From Hyphomicrobiales bacterium (lineage in GTDB: Bacteria; Pseudomonadota; Alphaproteobacteria; Parvibaculales; Parvibaculaceae), in contig JAATFR010000260.1 of assembly GCA_015655095.1 (NCBI GenBank), positions 1 to 7,873 on the forward strand: a stretch of 7,873 nucleotides of DNA, in the 5' to 3' direction. The position numbers and the translations under genes were made by a program. The notes beneath the pieces were generated by a model. That model was given only the letters and a program-made list of their open reading frames with translations. It did not search any database and was not told where the DNA came from. Of this stretch, positions 1-6,571 are shown in pieces. The first letter of the stretch is position 1. Every line of letters begins with the position of its first letter.

Positions 1-1
1 G

Positions 2-436
2 ATGCGCAAGCTGCCGCTCGGCAATGGCGAGGTGGTGCGCGCCTTCATCCGCGAAATGCGCGAAACGGCGGAGCGCGCCAAGGGCTCCAGCCATGACGGC
101 ATCGGCAAGATGGGCGCAATGCTGGCAAGCGAACTCACCCTGCTCGATCAGGCGACGAGCCACATGCTGGGATGCGTCAAGACCGCGCCCAATGACGCGC
201 TGGCCGGGGCGACGCCCTATCTGCGCCAGTTCGGCCTTGTCGCGGGCGGCCATTTCCTCGTTCTGGGCGCGCTTGAGGCGGTGAAGCTCAACGGCGATCC
301 CTTCGCGGCCAGCCGTCTGGGCATCGCGACCTTTTACATGGAAAATCTGCTGCCTCAGGCGTGCGGTTATCTGGCCGCCGTGACAGCGGGCGCCTCGGCC
401 CTGTTCGCACTGGACGAGGATGCTCTGGCGGGCTGA
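2..436 (+). CDS. Acyl-CoA dehydrogenase, C-terminal part (5' end outside window)
   Basis: This is the last 144 codons of a larger reading frame that enters from the left edge and stops with TGA at 434-436. The ATG at base 2 is internal, not a start. The sequence is mostly helical and fits the extra C-terminal domain found in the roughly 590-residue acyl-CoA dehydrogenases of the DmdC (3-methylmercaptopropionyl-CoA dehydrogenase)-like group. Recognisable parts are the segment with KGSSHDGIGKMGAML, then GATPYLRQFGLVAGGH, then a closing helix with TFYMENLLPQACGYL. Such flavoenzymes introduce a trans double bond into acyl-CoA thioesters and pass electrons to electron-transfer flavoprotein. The catalytic base and FAD-binding regions lie upstream and cannot be checked, so the substrate is unknown. 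The gene converges on the minus-strand hydrolase gene 34 bases away. Assignment to the family is fairly sure; the exact substrate class is not. Confidence 0.85.
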   Translation: MRKLPLGNGEVVRAFIREMRETAERAKGSSHDGIGKMGAMLASELTLLDQATSHMLGCVKTAPNDALAGATPYLRQFGLVAGGHFLVLGALEAVKLNGDPFAASRLGIATFYMENLLPQACGYLAAVTAGASALFALDEDALAG

Positions 437-458
437 GCGAAGGCGGGGGTGGGCTAGG

Positions 459-481
459 AAAAGGCGGATGTCATGCCGCCT
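459..481 (-). terminator. Probable intrinsic terminator of the MBL-fold hydrolase gene
   Basis: Read on the minus strand, AGGCGG (481-476) pairs perfectly with CCGCCT (467-462) around an 8-base loop. Four T residues (462-459, the first being the last base of the stem) follow, then CC. The TGA stop of the hydrolase gene (473-471) lies in the loop. On the plus strand there is no T-run after the hairpin, so it should act mainly on minus-strand transcription. The stem is short and the T-run is only four bases, so strength is uncertain. Confidence 0.5.
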
Positions 482-1526
482 GATACCAGTCCACGCCGTT
501 CTCGTCGCGCCTCACCTTTGCCAGCCCCCGGCCGAGCAGGCAGTTGAGATGGGCAAGGCTTTCGCCGGTCGCCATGAAGAAGACCTCGGGCCCGATCTTG
601 CGCCTGAACAAGGCCGGGAAAACGTCGATGGCGCGCTTTGGTTCGGCGATCCAGGCATGGAGCTTGGCCAGCGATTCCTCATGGCCTGAAATCAGGTCGT
701 CGAGACGCTTGTGCAGACCGTAGAAAGGTTCGTTGTGGGCGGGCAGCACGAACACATCGTCGGGGATCGCGCGCTTGAGCTTGTGGCAGCTCGCGATCCA
801 GTCAGACAGCGGATCTTCATAAGGTTCTGTTGGGTGTACACTGACGTTCGAGGTAATGCGCGGCAGAACCTGATCGCCGGAAATGAGGATTTTCGATTCG
901 GCGCTGTAGAGGCAGATATGTTCGGGCGCATGACCCGAGCCGCTGACCGCGCGCCATTGCTTGCCGCCGATACGCGTCTCGTCGCCATCCTTCAGGCGGC
1001 GGAAAACATCGGGCATCCGCGACACGCGCTCGCCGAAACCACCGAAACGCTTTGCATAGCTTTCGACGCCGCGCGCGCTGAAGCCCGCGGCGCGGTAAAA
1101 GTCGAGCGCCTCCTGCGGCGGAGGACGCCCCGTGTCGAGCGCGAGGTTGCGGCACATCAGAAAGTCGGTGCGCGACATGTAAAGCTCGATGCCGAACTTG
1201 CGCGTCATCCAGCCCGCAAGCCCGACATGATCGGGATGAAGGTGGGTGACGATCACCCGCTTGACCGGCTTGCCCTTCAGCTTCGTGGCGAAGATGTCCT
1301 CCCAGAGCGTCTTGACCTCGTCGCTGTCTACGCCGGTGTCAACGACAGACCAGCCATCCTCGCCCTCAAGCATCCACAAGTTGATATGGTCGAGCTGAAA
1401 CGGCAGCGGCATACGCACCCAGCCGATGCCGGGGGTCACTTCCATCACCTCGGCGGGGGCGGGAATCCGTTCGAACGGGTAGCTGAGCACACCGGGTCCG
1501 GCGCCCGTTAATGATTGATCGCTCAT
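471..1526 (-). CDS. Metallo-beta-lactamase-fold hydrolase
   Basis: Predicted zinc hydrolase of 351 residues with an MBL-fold domain and a C-terminal helical/winged-helix-like tail, as in LACTB2-like proteins. The metal-binding motif HLHPDH is at residues 95-100, followed by a His in SGSGHAPEH (199), Asp in SGDQVL (218) and His in PAHNEP (264). This is a complete dinuclear ligand set. About 100 residues separate the first motif from His199, which looks long and suggests an inserted lid rich in aromatic and basic residues. I chose the ATG at 1526 because the family-like sequence begins there. The reading frame stays open to an ATG at 1604, which would add 26 residues with no recognised similarity. 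The ribosome binding site is weak for either start. The substrate is unknown. The gene stands alone on the minus strand between an acyl-CoA dehydrogenase gene (convergent) and an HDAC-like gene (divergent), so a thioester or acyl substrate is possible but only an inference. Confidence 0.88.
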   Translation of the reverse strand: MSDQSLTGAGPGVLSYPFERIPAPAEVMEVTPGIGWVRMPLPFQLDHINLWMLEGEDGWSVVDTGVDSDEVKTLWEDIFATKLKGKPVKRVIVTHLHPDHVGLAGWMTRKFGIELYMSRTDFLMCRNLALDTGRPPPQEALDFYRAAGFSARGVESYAKRFGGFGERVSRMPDVFRRLKDGDETRIGGKQWRAVSGSGHAPEHICLYSAESKILISGDQVLPRITSNVSVHPTEPYEDPLSDWIASCHKLKRAIPDDVFVLPAHNEPFYGLHKRLDDLISGHEESLAKLHAWIAEPKRAIDVFPALFRRKIGPEVFFMATGESLAHLNCLLGRGLAKVRRDENGVDWYQAA

Positions 1527-1613
1527 GACTTCAAATGCTCTCAAATATCGAAATGTCCATCCTTCCTGCTTAGAGAAGACGAGCCAAAAGAGCAAATCGG
1601 CCATGGGCGGGTC

Positions 1614-1622
1614 TGCGATAAT
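1614..1622 (+). promoter_or_regulatory. Candidate extended -10 promoter for the HDAC-like gene
   Basis: TGC followed by GATAAT (1617-1622) matches the extended -10 pattern TGnTATAAT except for the first base of the hexamer. It lies 41 bases before the ATG at 1664, which would give a 5' leader of about 35 bases. I see no good -35 hexamer at 16-18 bases upstream. This is a consensus match only. It would drive the HDAC-like gene, xseB and ispA. Confidence 0.3.
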
Positions 1623-1663
1623 GCTCTAAAGTGATTTTTCATCCAGTTGCGAGCCCTTTCCCC

Positions 1664-2590
1664 ATGGATACGCTTCTCGTTAGTCATCCTTCCTGCCTTG
1701 AGCATGAAGTGCCGCCGGGTCATCCTGAGTGTCCGGACCGGCTGCGGGCTGTGCTGGGCGCGCTGGAGGCGGAGGAATTTGCCCTGCTGGCGCGGGTCGA
1801 TGCGCCTCGCGCGGAGATCGGCCAGCTTGAGCGTGTCCATGCCCGCGCGCATATCGATACAATTCTGCTGAACGCGCCGGAGACCGGTTTTCGACGTCTC
1901 GATGGTGATACGGCTGTTTCGCCGGGGTCAGCCGAGGCGGCGCTCAGGGCAGCCGGGGCTGTCGTCTATGCTGTCGATGAGGTCATGGCGGCGCGCGCGC
2001 GCAACGCCTTTTGCGCCATCCGCCCGCCGGGGCATCATGCCGAGCCCGATCAGGCCATGGGTTTCTGTCTCTTCAACAATGTGGCGGTGGGTGCGATGCA
2101 TGCCCGCCATGTCTATGGGCTCTCGCGCGTTGCGGTAGTGGATTTTGATGTTCACCATGGCAATGGCACCCAGGCCCTGTTCGAGACCGACCCGGCGTTT
2201 TTCTATATTTCCACCCACCAGTGGCCGCTTTATCCGGGCACGGGTCGGGCCAGCGAGCGCGGGCTCGACAATATCGTCAATGTGACGTTGCCGCCGGGGT
2301 CGGACGGGATCGCCTTCCGTACTTGCGTCGAGGGCATCGTGCTGCCTGCGCTGGAGCGGTTCCAGCCGGAATTTATTTTTATTTCGGCGGGCTTTGATGG
2401 TCACAAGGACGACCCGTTGGCAAATCTCAGGCTTACCGAGGCGGATTTCGGCTGGGTGACGGAGGAACTGGTGAAACTGGCCGACCGTCATGCGCAGGGC
2501 CGAATTGTTTCCACGCTCGAGGGCGGGTATGACTTGACGGCGCTGGCCGCAAGCACGCGCGCCCATGTGCGTGCACTGATGTTGGGGTAA
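1664..2590 (+). CDS. Histone deacetylase / acetoin-utilization (AcuC) family deacetylase
   Basis: A 308-residue zinc-dependent deacetylase of the arginase-like HDAC superfamily. All signature blocks are present: HPECPDRL near the N-terminus, RPPGHHAEP with the paired active-site His (124-125), DFDVHHGNGT with the zinc ligands Asp162 and His164, SAGFDGHKDDP with the third zinc ligand Asp245, and LEGGYDL with the transition-state Tyr289. The catalytic machinery therefore looks intact. Bacterial members act on acetylated small molecules such as polyamines, or on acetyl-lysine; the sequence does not decide which. No signal peptide is visible, so it is probably cytoplasmic. I chose the ATG at 1664 because the family starts a few residues before the SHPSCLEHE segment; the in-frame GTG at 1631 lacks a ribosome binding site. 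The stop is 10 bases before xseB, so the two are probably cotranscribed. The linkage with xseB is familiar in Alphaproteobacteria, but a shared function is not established. Confidence 0.92.
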   Translation: MDTLLVSHPSCLEHEVPPGHPECPDRLRAVLGALEAEEFALLARVDAPRAEIGQLERVHARAHIDTILLNAPETGFRRLDGDTAVSPGSAEAALRAAGAVVYAVDEVMAARARNAFCAIRPPGHHAEPDQAMGFCLFNNVAVGAMHARHVYGLSRVAVVDFDVHHGNGTQALFETDPAFFYISTHQWPLYPGTGRASERGLDNIVNVTLPPGSDGIAFRTCVEGIVLPALERFQPEFIFISAGFDGHKDDPLANLRLTEADFGWVTEELVKLADRHAQGRIVSTLEGGYDLTALAASTRAHVRALMLG

Positions 2591-2600
2591 GGAAAGATTT

Positions 2601-2861
2601 ATGGCGACCGAGAAGACGAAAGCTTCAGACGATATTGACGGCCTCTCCTTCGAGAGCGCGCTCAAGGCGCTTGAGGAGATCGTCCGCCAACTTGAATCGG
2701 GCGATGCGCCGCTGGAGCACTCCATTGAGCTTTATGAGCGCGGCACAAAGCTCAAGGCGCGTTGCGAGGCCTTGTTGCAGGCAGCCGAGGCGCGGGTCGA
2801 GAAGATCACGCTCGGCGCTGATGGCGCGCCTGGAAGCGGCGGGCCGCTTGATGTCGAATAG
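2601..2861 (+). CDS. xseB: Exodeoxyribonuclease VII small subunit
   Basis: XseB, 86 residues, the usual size. Several copies bind the large subunit XseA to form exonuclease VII, which degrades single-stranded DNA to oligonucleotides from either end in the cytoplasm. The diagnostic core starts at about residue 16: SFESALKALEEIVRQLESGD, then PLEHSIELYERGTKLKARCE, then LLQAAEARVEKI. This is the two-helix hairpin of the family. A short Gly/Pro-rich tail follows. The ATG at 2601 has a good Shine-Dalgarno sequence (AAGGAAAG at 2589-2596), which partly lies in the stop codon of the preceding gene. xseA is not in the window. The gene sits 10 bases after the HDAC-like gene and 11 bases before ispA, so it is part of a tight three-gene unit. 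xseB next to ispA and dxs is a widespread arrangement in proteobacteria. Confidence 0.96.
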   Translation: MATEKTKASDDIDGLSFESALKALEEIVRQLESGDAPLEHSIELYERGTKLKARCEALLQAAEARVEKITLGADGAPGSGGPLDVE

Positions 2862-2872
2862 AGAGTAATGCC

Positions 2873-3775
2873 ATGTCGAACATCCATCTGGTCGGCTTTG
2901 AGCGGGCGCGGGACGCGGTGGCTGTGGAGGTCGAGCACAAGCTCGATATGCTGTTGCCCCGGGAGGGAGGAGTTGAGGCGCGGATTTTCGAGGCGATGCG
3001 TTATGCGGTTTTTGCAGGCGGCAAGCGCTTCCGCCCTTTTCTCGCCTGTGAGAGTGCTCGTCTTTTCGGCGTCCGCGACGAGTCGGCGTTGCGGGTCGCG
3101 GCGGCCGTCGAATGTGTCCATACCTATTCGCTCGTTCATGACGATCTTCCCTGTATGGATGATGACGATCTGCGGCGGGGCCAGCCCACCGTTCACAAGC
3201 AGTTCGACGAGGCGACCGCCGTGCTCGCCGGGGATGCGCTGCTCACTTTCGCCTTTGAAATTCTCGTTCATGACGCAACCCATGAGGATCAGCGCATTCG
3301 CTGCGAACTGATCCGCAAGCTTGCGCGGGCCTCCGGCGGACAGGGCATGGTCGGCGGCCAGATGATCGACCTGCTCTCCGAGGGGCAGGAGATCGACATG
3401 GTGGCGATCACGCGGCTCCAGCGGCTGAAAACCGGTGCTCTGATCGCCTTTGCCTGCGAGGCCGGGGCGGTGCTGGGCCGGGCCTCCTCTGAAGCGCGCA
3501 TGGCGCTTACTGCCTATGCCCATGATATGGGGCTCGCTTACCAGATCACCGATGATCTGCTGGATGCAGAAGGGAGTGCGGGCGAGGTTGGCAAGGCCAC
3601 AGGCAAGGACGAGGCAGCTGGAAAAGCCACATTCGTTTCAGTTCTGGGCGTGGAAAGAGCTCGCGCCCAGGCGCGCATGTTGTCGGATCAGGCCATACAA
3701 CACCTTGATTTATTTGATGAAAAAGCGGATTTACTGCGTCAGGCTGCTCGCTTCGTGGTGAGCAGACGCTCCTGA
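2873..3775 (+). CDS. ispA: Polyprenyl synthetase, farnesyl diphosphate synthase type
   Basis: A 300-residue trans-prenyltransferase that condenses isopentenyl diphosphate with dimethylallyl or geranyl diphosphate, using magnesium. GGKRFRP (49-55) is the substrate-phosphate region. The first aspartate-rich motif is DDLPCMD (90-96), with the two extra residues between aspartates typical of bacterial type II FPP synthases. GGQMIDL is at 161-167, the second aspartate-rich motif DDLLD at 227-231, and the conserved GKDEAAGKATF segment is near 244-254. The residue five positions before the first motif is Tyr85, a bulky group that in this family limits the product to C15, so farnesyl diphosphate is the likely product; a longer product is not excluded. 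AGAGAG-like sequence before the ATG at 2873 serves as a modest ribosome binding site. It lies 11 bases after xseB and 112 bases before dxs, which supplies its C5 precursors through the MEP pathway. A strong hairpin overlaps its stop codon. Confidence 0.95.
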   Translation: MSNIHLVGFERARDAVAVEVEHKLDMLLPREGGVEARIFEAMRYAVFAGGKRFRPFLACESARLFGVRDESALRVAAAVECVHTYSLVHDDLPCMDDDDLRRGQPTVHKQFDEATAVLAGDALLTFAFEILVHDATHEDQRIRCELIRKLARASGGQGMVGGQMIDLLSEGQEIDMVAITRLQRLKTGALIAFACEAGAVLGRASSEARMALTAYAHDMGLAYQITDDLLDAEGSAGEVGKATGKDEAAGKATFVSVLGVERARAQARMLSDQAIQHLDLFDEKADLLRQAARFVVSRRS

Positions 3776-3777
3776 CG
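3737..3777 (+). terminator. Interrupted 13-bp hairpin across the ispA stop codon
   Basis: CGTCAGG (3737-3743) pairs perfectly with CCTGACG (3771-3777), and directly inside it CTGCTC (3744-3749) pairs with GAGCAG (3760-3765). The loop has 10 bases and the 3' arm carries a 5-base bulge, ACGCT. The ispA TGA (3773-3775) is inside the outer stem. No T-run follows on either strand, so this is not a classical intrinsic terminator. It could be an attenuator, an mRNA 3'-end stabiliser or part of a Rho-dependent end separating ispA from dxs. The pairing is directly visible; the function is inferred. Confidence 0.45.
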
Positions 3778-3790
3778 GGAGATCATAACC

Positions 3791-3819
3791 ATGTTAGGGT
3801 TAATTTGTATGTTACGGTT
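3791..3819 (+). repeat. Imperfect 11-base direct repeat in the ispA-dxs spacer
   Basis: ATGTTAGGGTT (3791-3801) recurs as ATGTTACGGTT (3809-3819) with one mismatch, start to start 18 bases. It lies in the 112-base spacer between ispA and dxs (3776-3887), which is locally richer in A+T than its surroundings. This is the only stretch on the plus strand between ispA and the window's end where a separate dxs promoter could easily fit. I found no convincing -35/-10 pair in it and no riboswitch-like fold. The repeat could be an operator or chance. Confidence 0.35.
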
Positions 3820-3877
3820 TGCGGGTCTGGTCCGGAGTTGCGCCGGCCATGAATAACCGCCATATCCTCGGTTCGTA

Positions 3878-3884
3878 GAGGTGA
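3878..3884 (+). promoter_or_regulatory. Strong Shine-Dalgarno sequence that decides the dxs start
   Basis: GAGGTGA is complementary over seven bases to the 3' end of 16S rRNA. GAGG ends 6 bases before the TTG at 3888 and 12 bases before the in-frame ATG at 3894. The spacing favours TTG. It is the best ribosome binding site in the window. Confidence 0.6.
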
Positions 3885-3887
3885 TTA

Positions 3888-5822
3888 TTGAGTATGAAAC
3901 CCCAGACGCCACTCCTGGATCGTATTGCTACACCTGCCGATATTCGCCTGCTGCCAGACAGTGACCTGAAGCAGCTTGCTGATGAACTGCGCGCGGAAAC
4001 CATCGACGCGGTGTCGGTAACGGGGGGGCACCTGGGCGCGGGGCTCGGGGTGGTTGAACTCACCGTGGCCATCCACAATGTTTTCAACACGCCCGACGAT
4101 CGCGTGATCTGGGATGTCGGCCATCAGGCCTATCCCCACAAAATATTGACCGGACGGCGCGACCGCATCCGTACGCTGCGTCAGGGCGGCGGCCTTTCGG
4201 GCTTCACCAGACGCGCCGAGAGCGAATATGACCCGTTCGGGGCGGCCCATTCCTCGACCTCTATTTCGGCGGGTCTCGGCATGGCCGTGGCGCGTGACCT
4301 CAGGGGCGGCAATAACAATGTCGTCTGCGTCATCGGCGATGGCGCGATGAGCGCCGGCATGGCCTATGAGGCGATGAACAATGCGGGTGCCCTGAAGAGC
4401 CGTCTCGTCATTATCCTCAACGACAATGACATGTCGATCGCTCCGCCCGTGGGAGCGATGAGCGGCTATCTGGCCCGGCTCATTTCCGGCAGCGCCTACC
4501 GTTCCGTGCGCCATCTCGCCAAGGAGATCGTCAAGCATCTGCCCAGAGGCATTGAGGAGCGCGCGCGCCGGGCGGAGGAGTTCGCGCGCGGGTTTGCCAC
4601 CGGGGGTACGCTCTTTGAAGAACTGGGCATGTATTATGTCGGCCCGGTCGACGGGCATAATCTCGACCAGCTTCTGCCGGTCTTGCGCAATGTCCGCGAT
4701 TTCGATGTCGGGCCGGTGCTTGTCCATGTGGTGACGCAGAAGGGCAAGGGCTATGCTCCTGCCGAAGCCGCCGCCGATAAATATCATGGCGTGTCGCGCT
4801 TCGATGTCATCACCGGCGCGCAGGCCAAGCCTCCCGCCAACGCGCCCGCCTATACCAAGGTTTTCGCCAACAGCCTGATCGCCCATGCGGCTGAGGATGA
4901 CAAGGTCGTGGCGATCACCGCCGCCATGCCGTCCGGCACCGGGCTTGATCTGTTCGAAAAGCGTTTCCCGGATCGGCTGTTTGATGTCGGCATCGCCGAG
5001 CAGCACGCAGTCACCTTCGCGGCGGGTCTCGCCACCGAAGGCTTCAAGCCGTTCTGCGCGATCTATTCCACCTTCCTGCAACGCGGATATGATCAGGTCG
5101 TCCATGATGTGGCGATCCAGGGCCTGCCAGTGCGCTTCGCCATCGACCGGGCCGGACTCGTCGGCGCGGATGGGCCGACGCACGCGGGTGCGTTCGACGT
5201 CGCCTATCTCTCTTGCCTGCCCGGCTTCGTCGTCATGGCGGCGGCAGACGAGCTTGAGCTGATGCATATGGTCGCGACCTCGGTCGCCTATGATGAGGGC
5301 CCCTCGGCTTTCCGCTATCCGCGGGGCGAGGGCGTGGGCCTCGATCTGCCCGACATCGGCACCCCGCTTGAAATCGGCAAGGGCCGGATTCTGCGCGAGG
5401 GCACCAAGGTTGCCATTCTCTCGCTCGGCACGAGGCTTGCCGACGCGCTGAAGGCGGCCGACCAGCTCGCCGCCATGGGCCTTTCGACCAGCGTGGCCGA
5501 TGCGCGCTTTGTCAAGCCTCTCGACACCGATCTGATCCTGCGGCTCGCTCGCGAGCATGAGGTGCTGATCACGGTGGAAGAGGGGTCGGTCGGCGGTTTC
5601 GGCAGCCATGTGCTGGAGTTCCTCGCCCGTGAAGGCGCGCTCGACCATGGCCTCAAGGTGCGCCCGATGGTGCTGCCGGACGTTTTCCTCGATCACGACA
5701 CGCCGGCCCGGATGATGGATGCGGCGGGTCTGACCGCGCCGCACATGGTTGAAACCGCGCTTCGGGCGCTGGGTATGGATGCCGCGGCGCTGGCCTGGCG
5801 CGCCAGCCACCAGCCGGGGTGA
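3888..5822 (+). CDS. dxs: 1-deoxy-D-xylulose-5-phosphate synthase
   Basis: Thiamine-diphosphate enzyme that joins pyruvate and glyceraldehyde 3-phosphate to form DXP, with loss of CO2. It is the entry step of the MEP isoprenoid pathway and also feeds thiamine and pyridoxal synthesis. The 644 residues cover all three transketolase-like domains. TGGHLG holds His48. The ThDP/magnesium motif [16 protein letters not shown] starts at residue 150 and continues to LNDND around 178-181. The pyrimidine domain has the catalytic Glu371 in IAEQH, then [15 protein letters not shown] with Arg421, Asp428 and His431, and YPRG with Arg478. The C-terminal domain contains [13 protein letters not shown]. Nothing essential is missing. 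I start it at TTG 3888 for ribosome binding site spacing; ATG 3894 (two residues shorter) is the alternative. Its TGA overlaps the GTG start of tlyA. A run of seven G at 4022-4028, just before the His48 codon, does not break the frame. Confidence 0.97.
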   Translation: MSMKPQTPLLDRIATPADIRLLPDSDLKQLADELRAETIDAVSVTGGHLGAGLGVVELTVAIHNVFNTPDDRVIWDVGHQAYPHKILTGRRDRIRTLRQGGGLSGFTRRAESEYDPFGAAHSSTSISAGLGMAVARDLRGGNNNVVCVIGDGAMSAGMAYEAMNNAGALKSRLVIILNDNDMSIAPPVGAMSGYLARLISGSAYRSVRHLAKEIVKHLPRGIEERARRAEEFARGFATGGTLFEELGMYYVGPVDGHNLDQLLPVLRNVRDFDVGPVLVHVVTQKGKGYAPAEAAADKYHGVSRFDVITGAQAKPPANAPAYTKVFANSLIAHAAEDDKVVAITAAMPSGTGLDLFEKRFPDRLFDVGIAEQHAVTFAAGLATEGFKPFCAIYSTFLQRGYDQVVHDVAIQGLPVRFAIDRAGLVGADGPTHAGAFDVAYLSCLPGFVVMAAADELELMHMVATSVAYDEGPSAFRYPRGEGVGLDLPDIGTPLEIGKGRILREGTKVAILSLGTRLADALKAADQLAAMGLSTSVADARFVKPLDTDLILRLAREHEVLITVEEGSVGGFGSHVLEFLAREGALDHGLKVRPMVLPDVFLDHDTPARMMDAAGLTAPHMVETALRALGMDAAALAWRASHQPG

Positions 5823-6571
5823 GTTCGCCTCCTGGCCGCAAGCGGCTCGACCTGCTGCTGGTCGAGAAGGCGTTCGCGCCCTCGCGCGCCAGGGCGCAGG
5901 CGACCATAAAAGCGGGCAAGGTGCGGGTCGCGGGGCAACTGGTTCTCAAGCCCGCGCAGGAGGTTGATCCAGACGCCGAGATTGCCGTGGAAAGCCTCGA
6001 CCATCCCTATGTTTCGCGGGCGGCGCTGAAGCTGGTTCACGCGCTCGATCATTTCGACATCAATTGCCGGGATAAATATTGCCTCGATCTCGGCGCCTCG
6101 ACGGGCGGCTTCACCCAGGTTCTGCTTGAGCGCGGCGCAGGCAGGGTGGTGGCTATCGATGTCGGCCATGGCCAGTTGTCGCCGCTGGTGGCGCAGAGCC
6201 CGAAGGTGCTGAGCCTTGAAGGCGTGAATGCGAAGGATCTGACGGCGGCCCTGTTCGAGCGCGCGCCGGAATTGCTGGTGAGCGATCTGAGCTTCATCAG
6301 CCTGAAAAAGGCATTGCCGGTGGCGCTGGCGCTGGCCGCGCCGGGGGCGATGCTGGCGGCTCTGATCAAGCCCCAGTTCGAGGCGGGGCGGGAGCGGGTC
6401 GGGCGTGGCGGAATCGTCCGCGATCCCGTGCTGCATGAGGAAATATGCGAGGACATTTCGCGATGGCTGGCCGACGAACAGGGCTGGCAGGTTCGCGGCA
6501 TCACGCCGAGCCCCATCGAAGGGGGTGACGGCAACAGGGAATTTTTGATTGTGGCGGTAAAGCATGCTTGA
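5819..6571 (+). CDS. tlyA: TlyA-family rRNA (cytidine-2'-O)-methyltransferase
   Basis: A 250-residue protein with an N-terminal S4 RNA-binding domain (about residues 8-60, starting [19 protein letters not shown]) joined to a Rossmann-like FtsJ/RrmJ methyltransferase domain. The SAM-binding motif is [10 protein letters not shown] (90-99). The four active-site residues known for mycobacterial TlyA appear to be kept: Lys71 in SRAALKL, Asp156 in VSDLSF, Lys184 in LIKPQF and Glu241 in NREFL. Characterised members methylate the 2'-O of cytidines in 16S and/or 23S rRNA; which site is used here cannot be told. Older annotations call the family hemolysin, and nothing here supports that. The start is GTG at 5819, overlapping the dxs TGA as GTGA, with no strong ribosome binding site of its own, so translation probably depends on ribosomes finishing dxs. 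Its end overlaps the next gene by 8 bases. This dxs-tlyA linkage is common in Alphaproteobacteria. Confidence 0.94.
   Translation: MSSPPGRKRLDLLLVEKAFAPSRARAQATIKAGKVRVAGQLVLKPAQEVDPDAEIAVESLDHPYVSRAALKLVHALDHFDINCRDKYCLDLGASTGGFTQVLLERGAGRVVAIDVGHGQLSPLVAQSPKVLSLEGVNAKDLTAALFERAPELLVSDLSFISLKKALPVALALAAPGAMLAALIKPQFEAGRERVGRGGIVRDPVLHEEICEDISRWLADEQGWQVRGITPSPIEGGDGNREFLIVAVKHA

Noticed and set aside
711..1511. A 266-codon plus-strand frame opposite the MBL-fold hydrolase
   Set aside because: The minus strand encodes a complete zinc-ligand set in this region; the plus-strand frame has no domain and low-complexity Arg/Ala-rich sequence.
1527..1604. N-terminal extension of the MBL-fold protein to the ATG at 1604
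   Set aside because: The extra 26 residues have no family similarity and the extension would fill most of the intergenic region; the ATG at 1526 fits the family better.
1986..2001. Alternating GC dinucleotides in the HDAC-like gene
   Set aside because: They encode Ala-Ala-Arg-Ala-Arg in frame and are ordinary for this composition; no flanking repeat or structure was seen.
3800..3815. TTAA followed by TTAC in the ispA-dxs spacer, resembling a CtrA box (TTAA-N7-TTAA)
   Set aside because: The spacing is eight bases and the second half-site is TTAC, so it does not match the known motif.
3776..3887. A riboswitch (for example TPP) before dxs
   Set aside because: The spacer is only 112 bases and I find none of the conserved TPP-riboswitch core sequences such as CUGAGA, nor a plausible multi-stem fold.
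4022..4028. A run of seven G in dxs that could be a slippage or phase-variation site
   Set aside because: The frame is intact through it, it encodes the conserved TGGHLG segment, and single G7 runs occur by chance in GC-rich coding DNA.
3885..5810. A 641-codon open frame on the minus strand opposite dxs
   Set aside because: It mirrors dxs almost exactly. Long antisense frames arise in GC-rich genes because stop codons are rare in that phase; the translation is rich in Arg, His and Gly with no recognisable domain.
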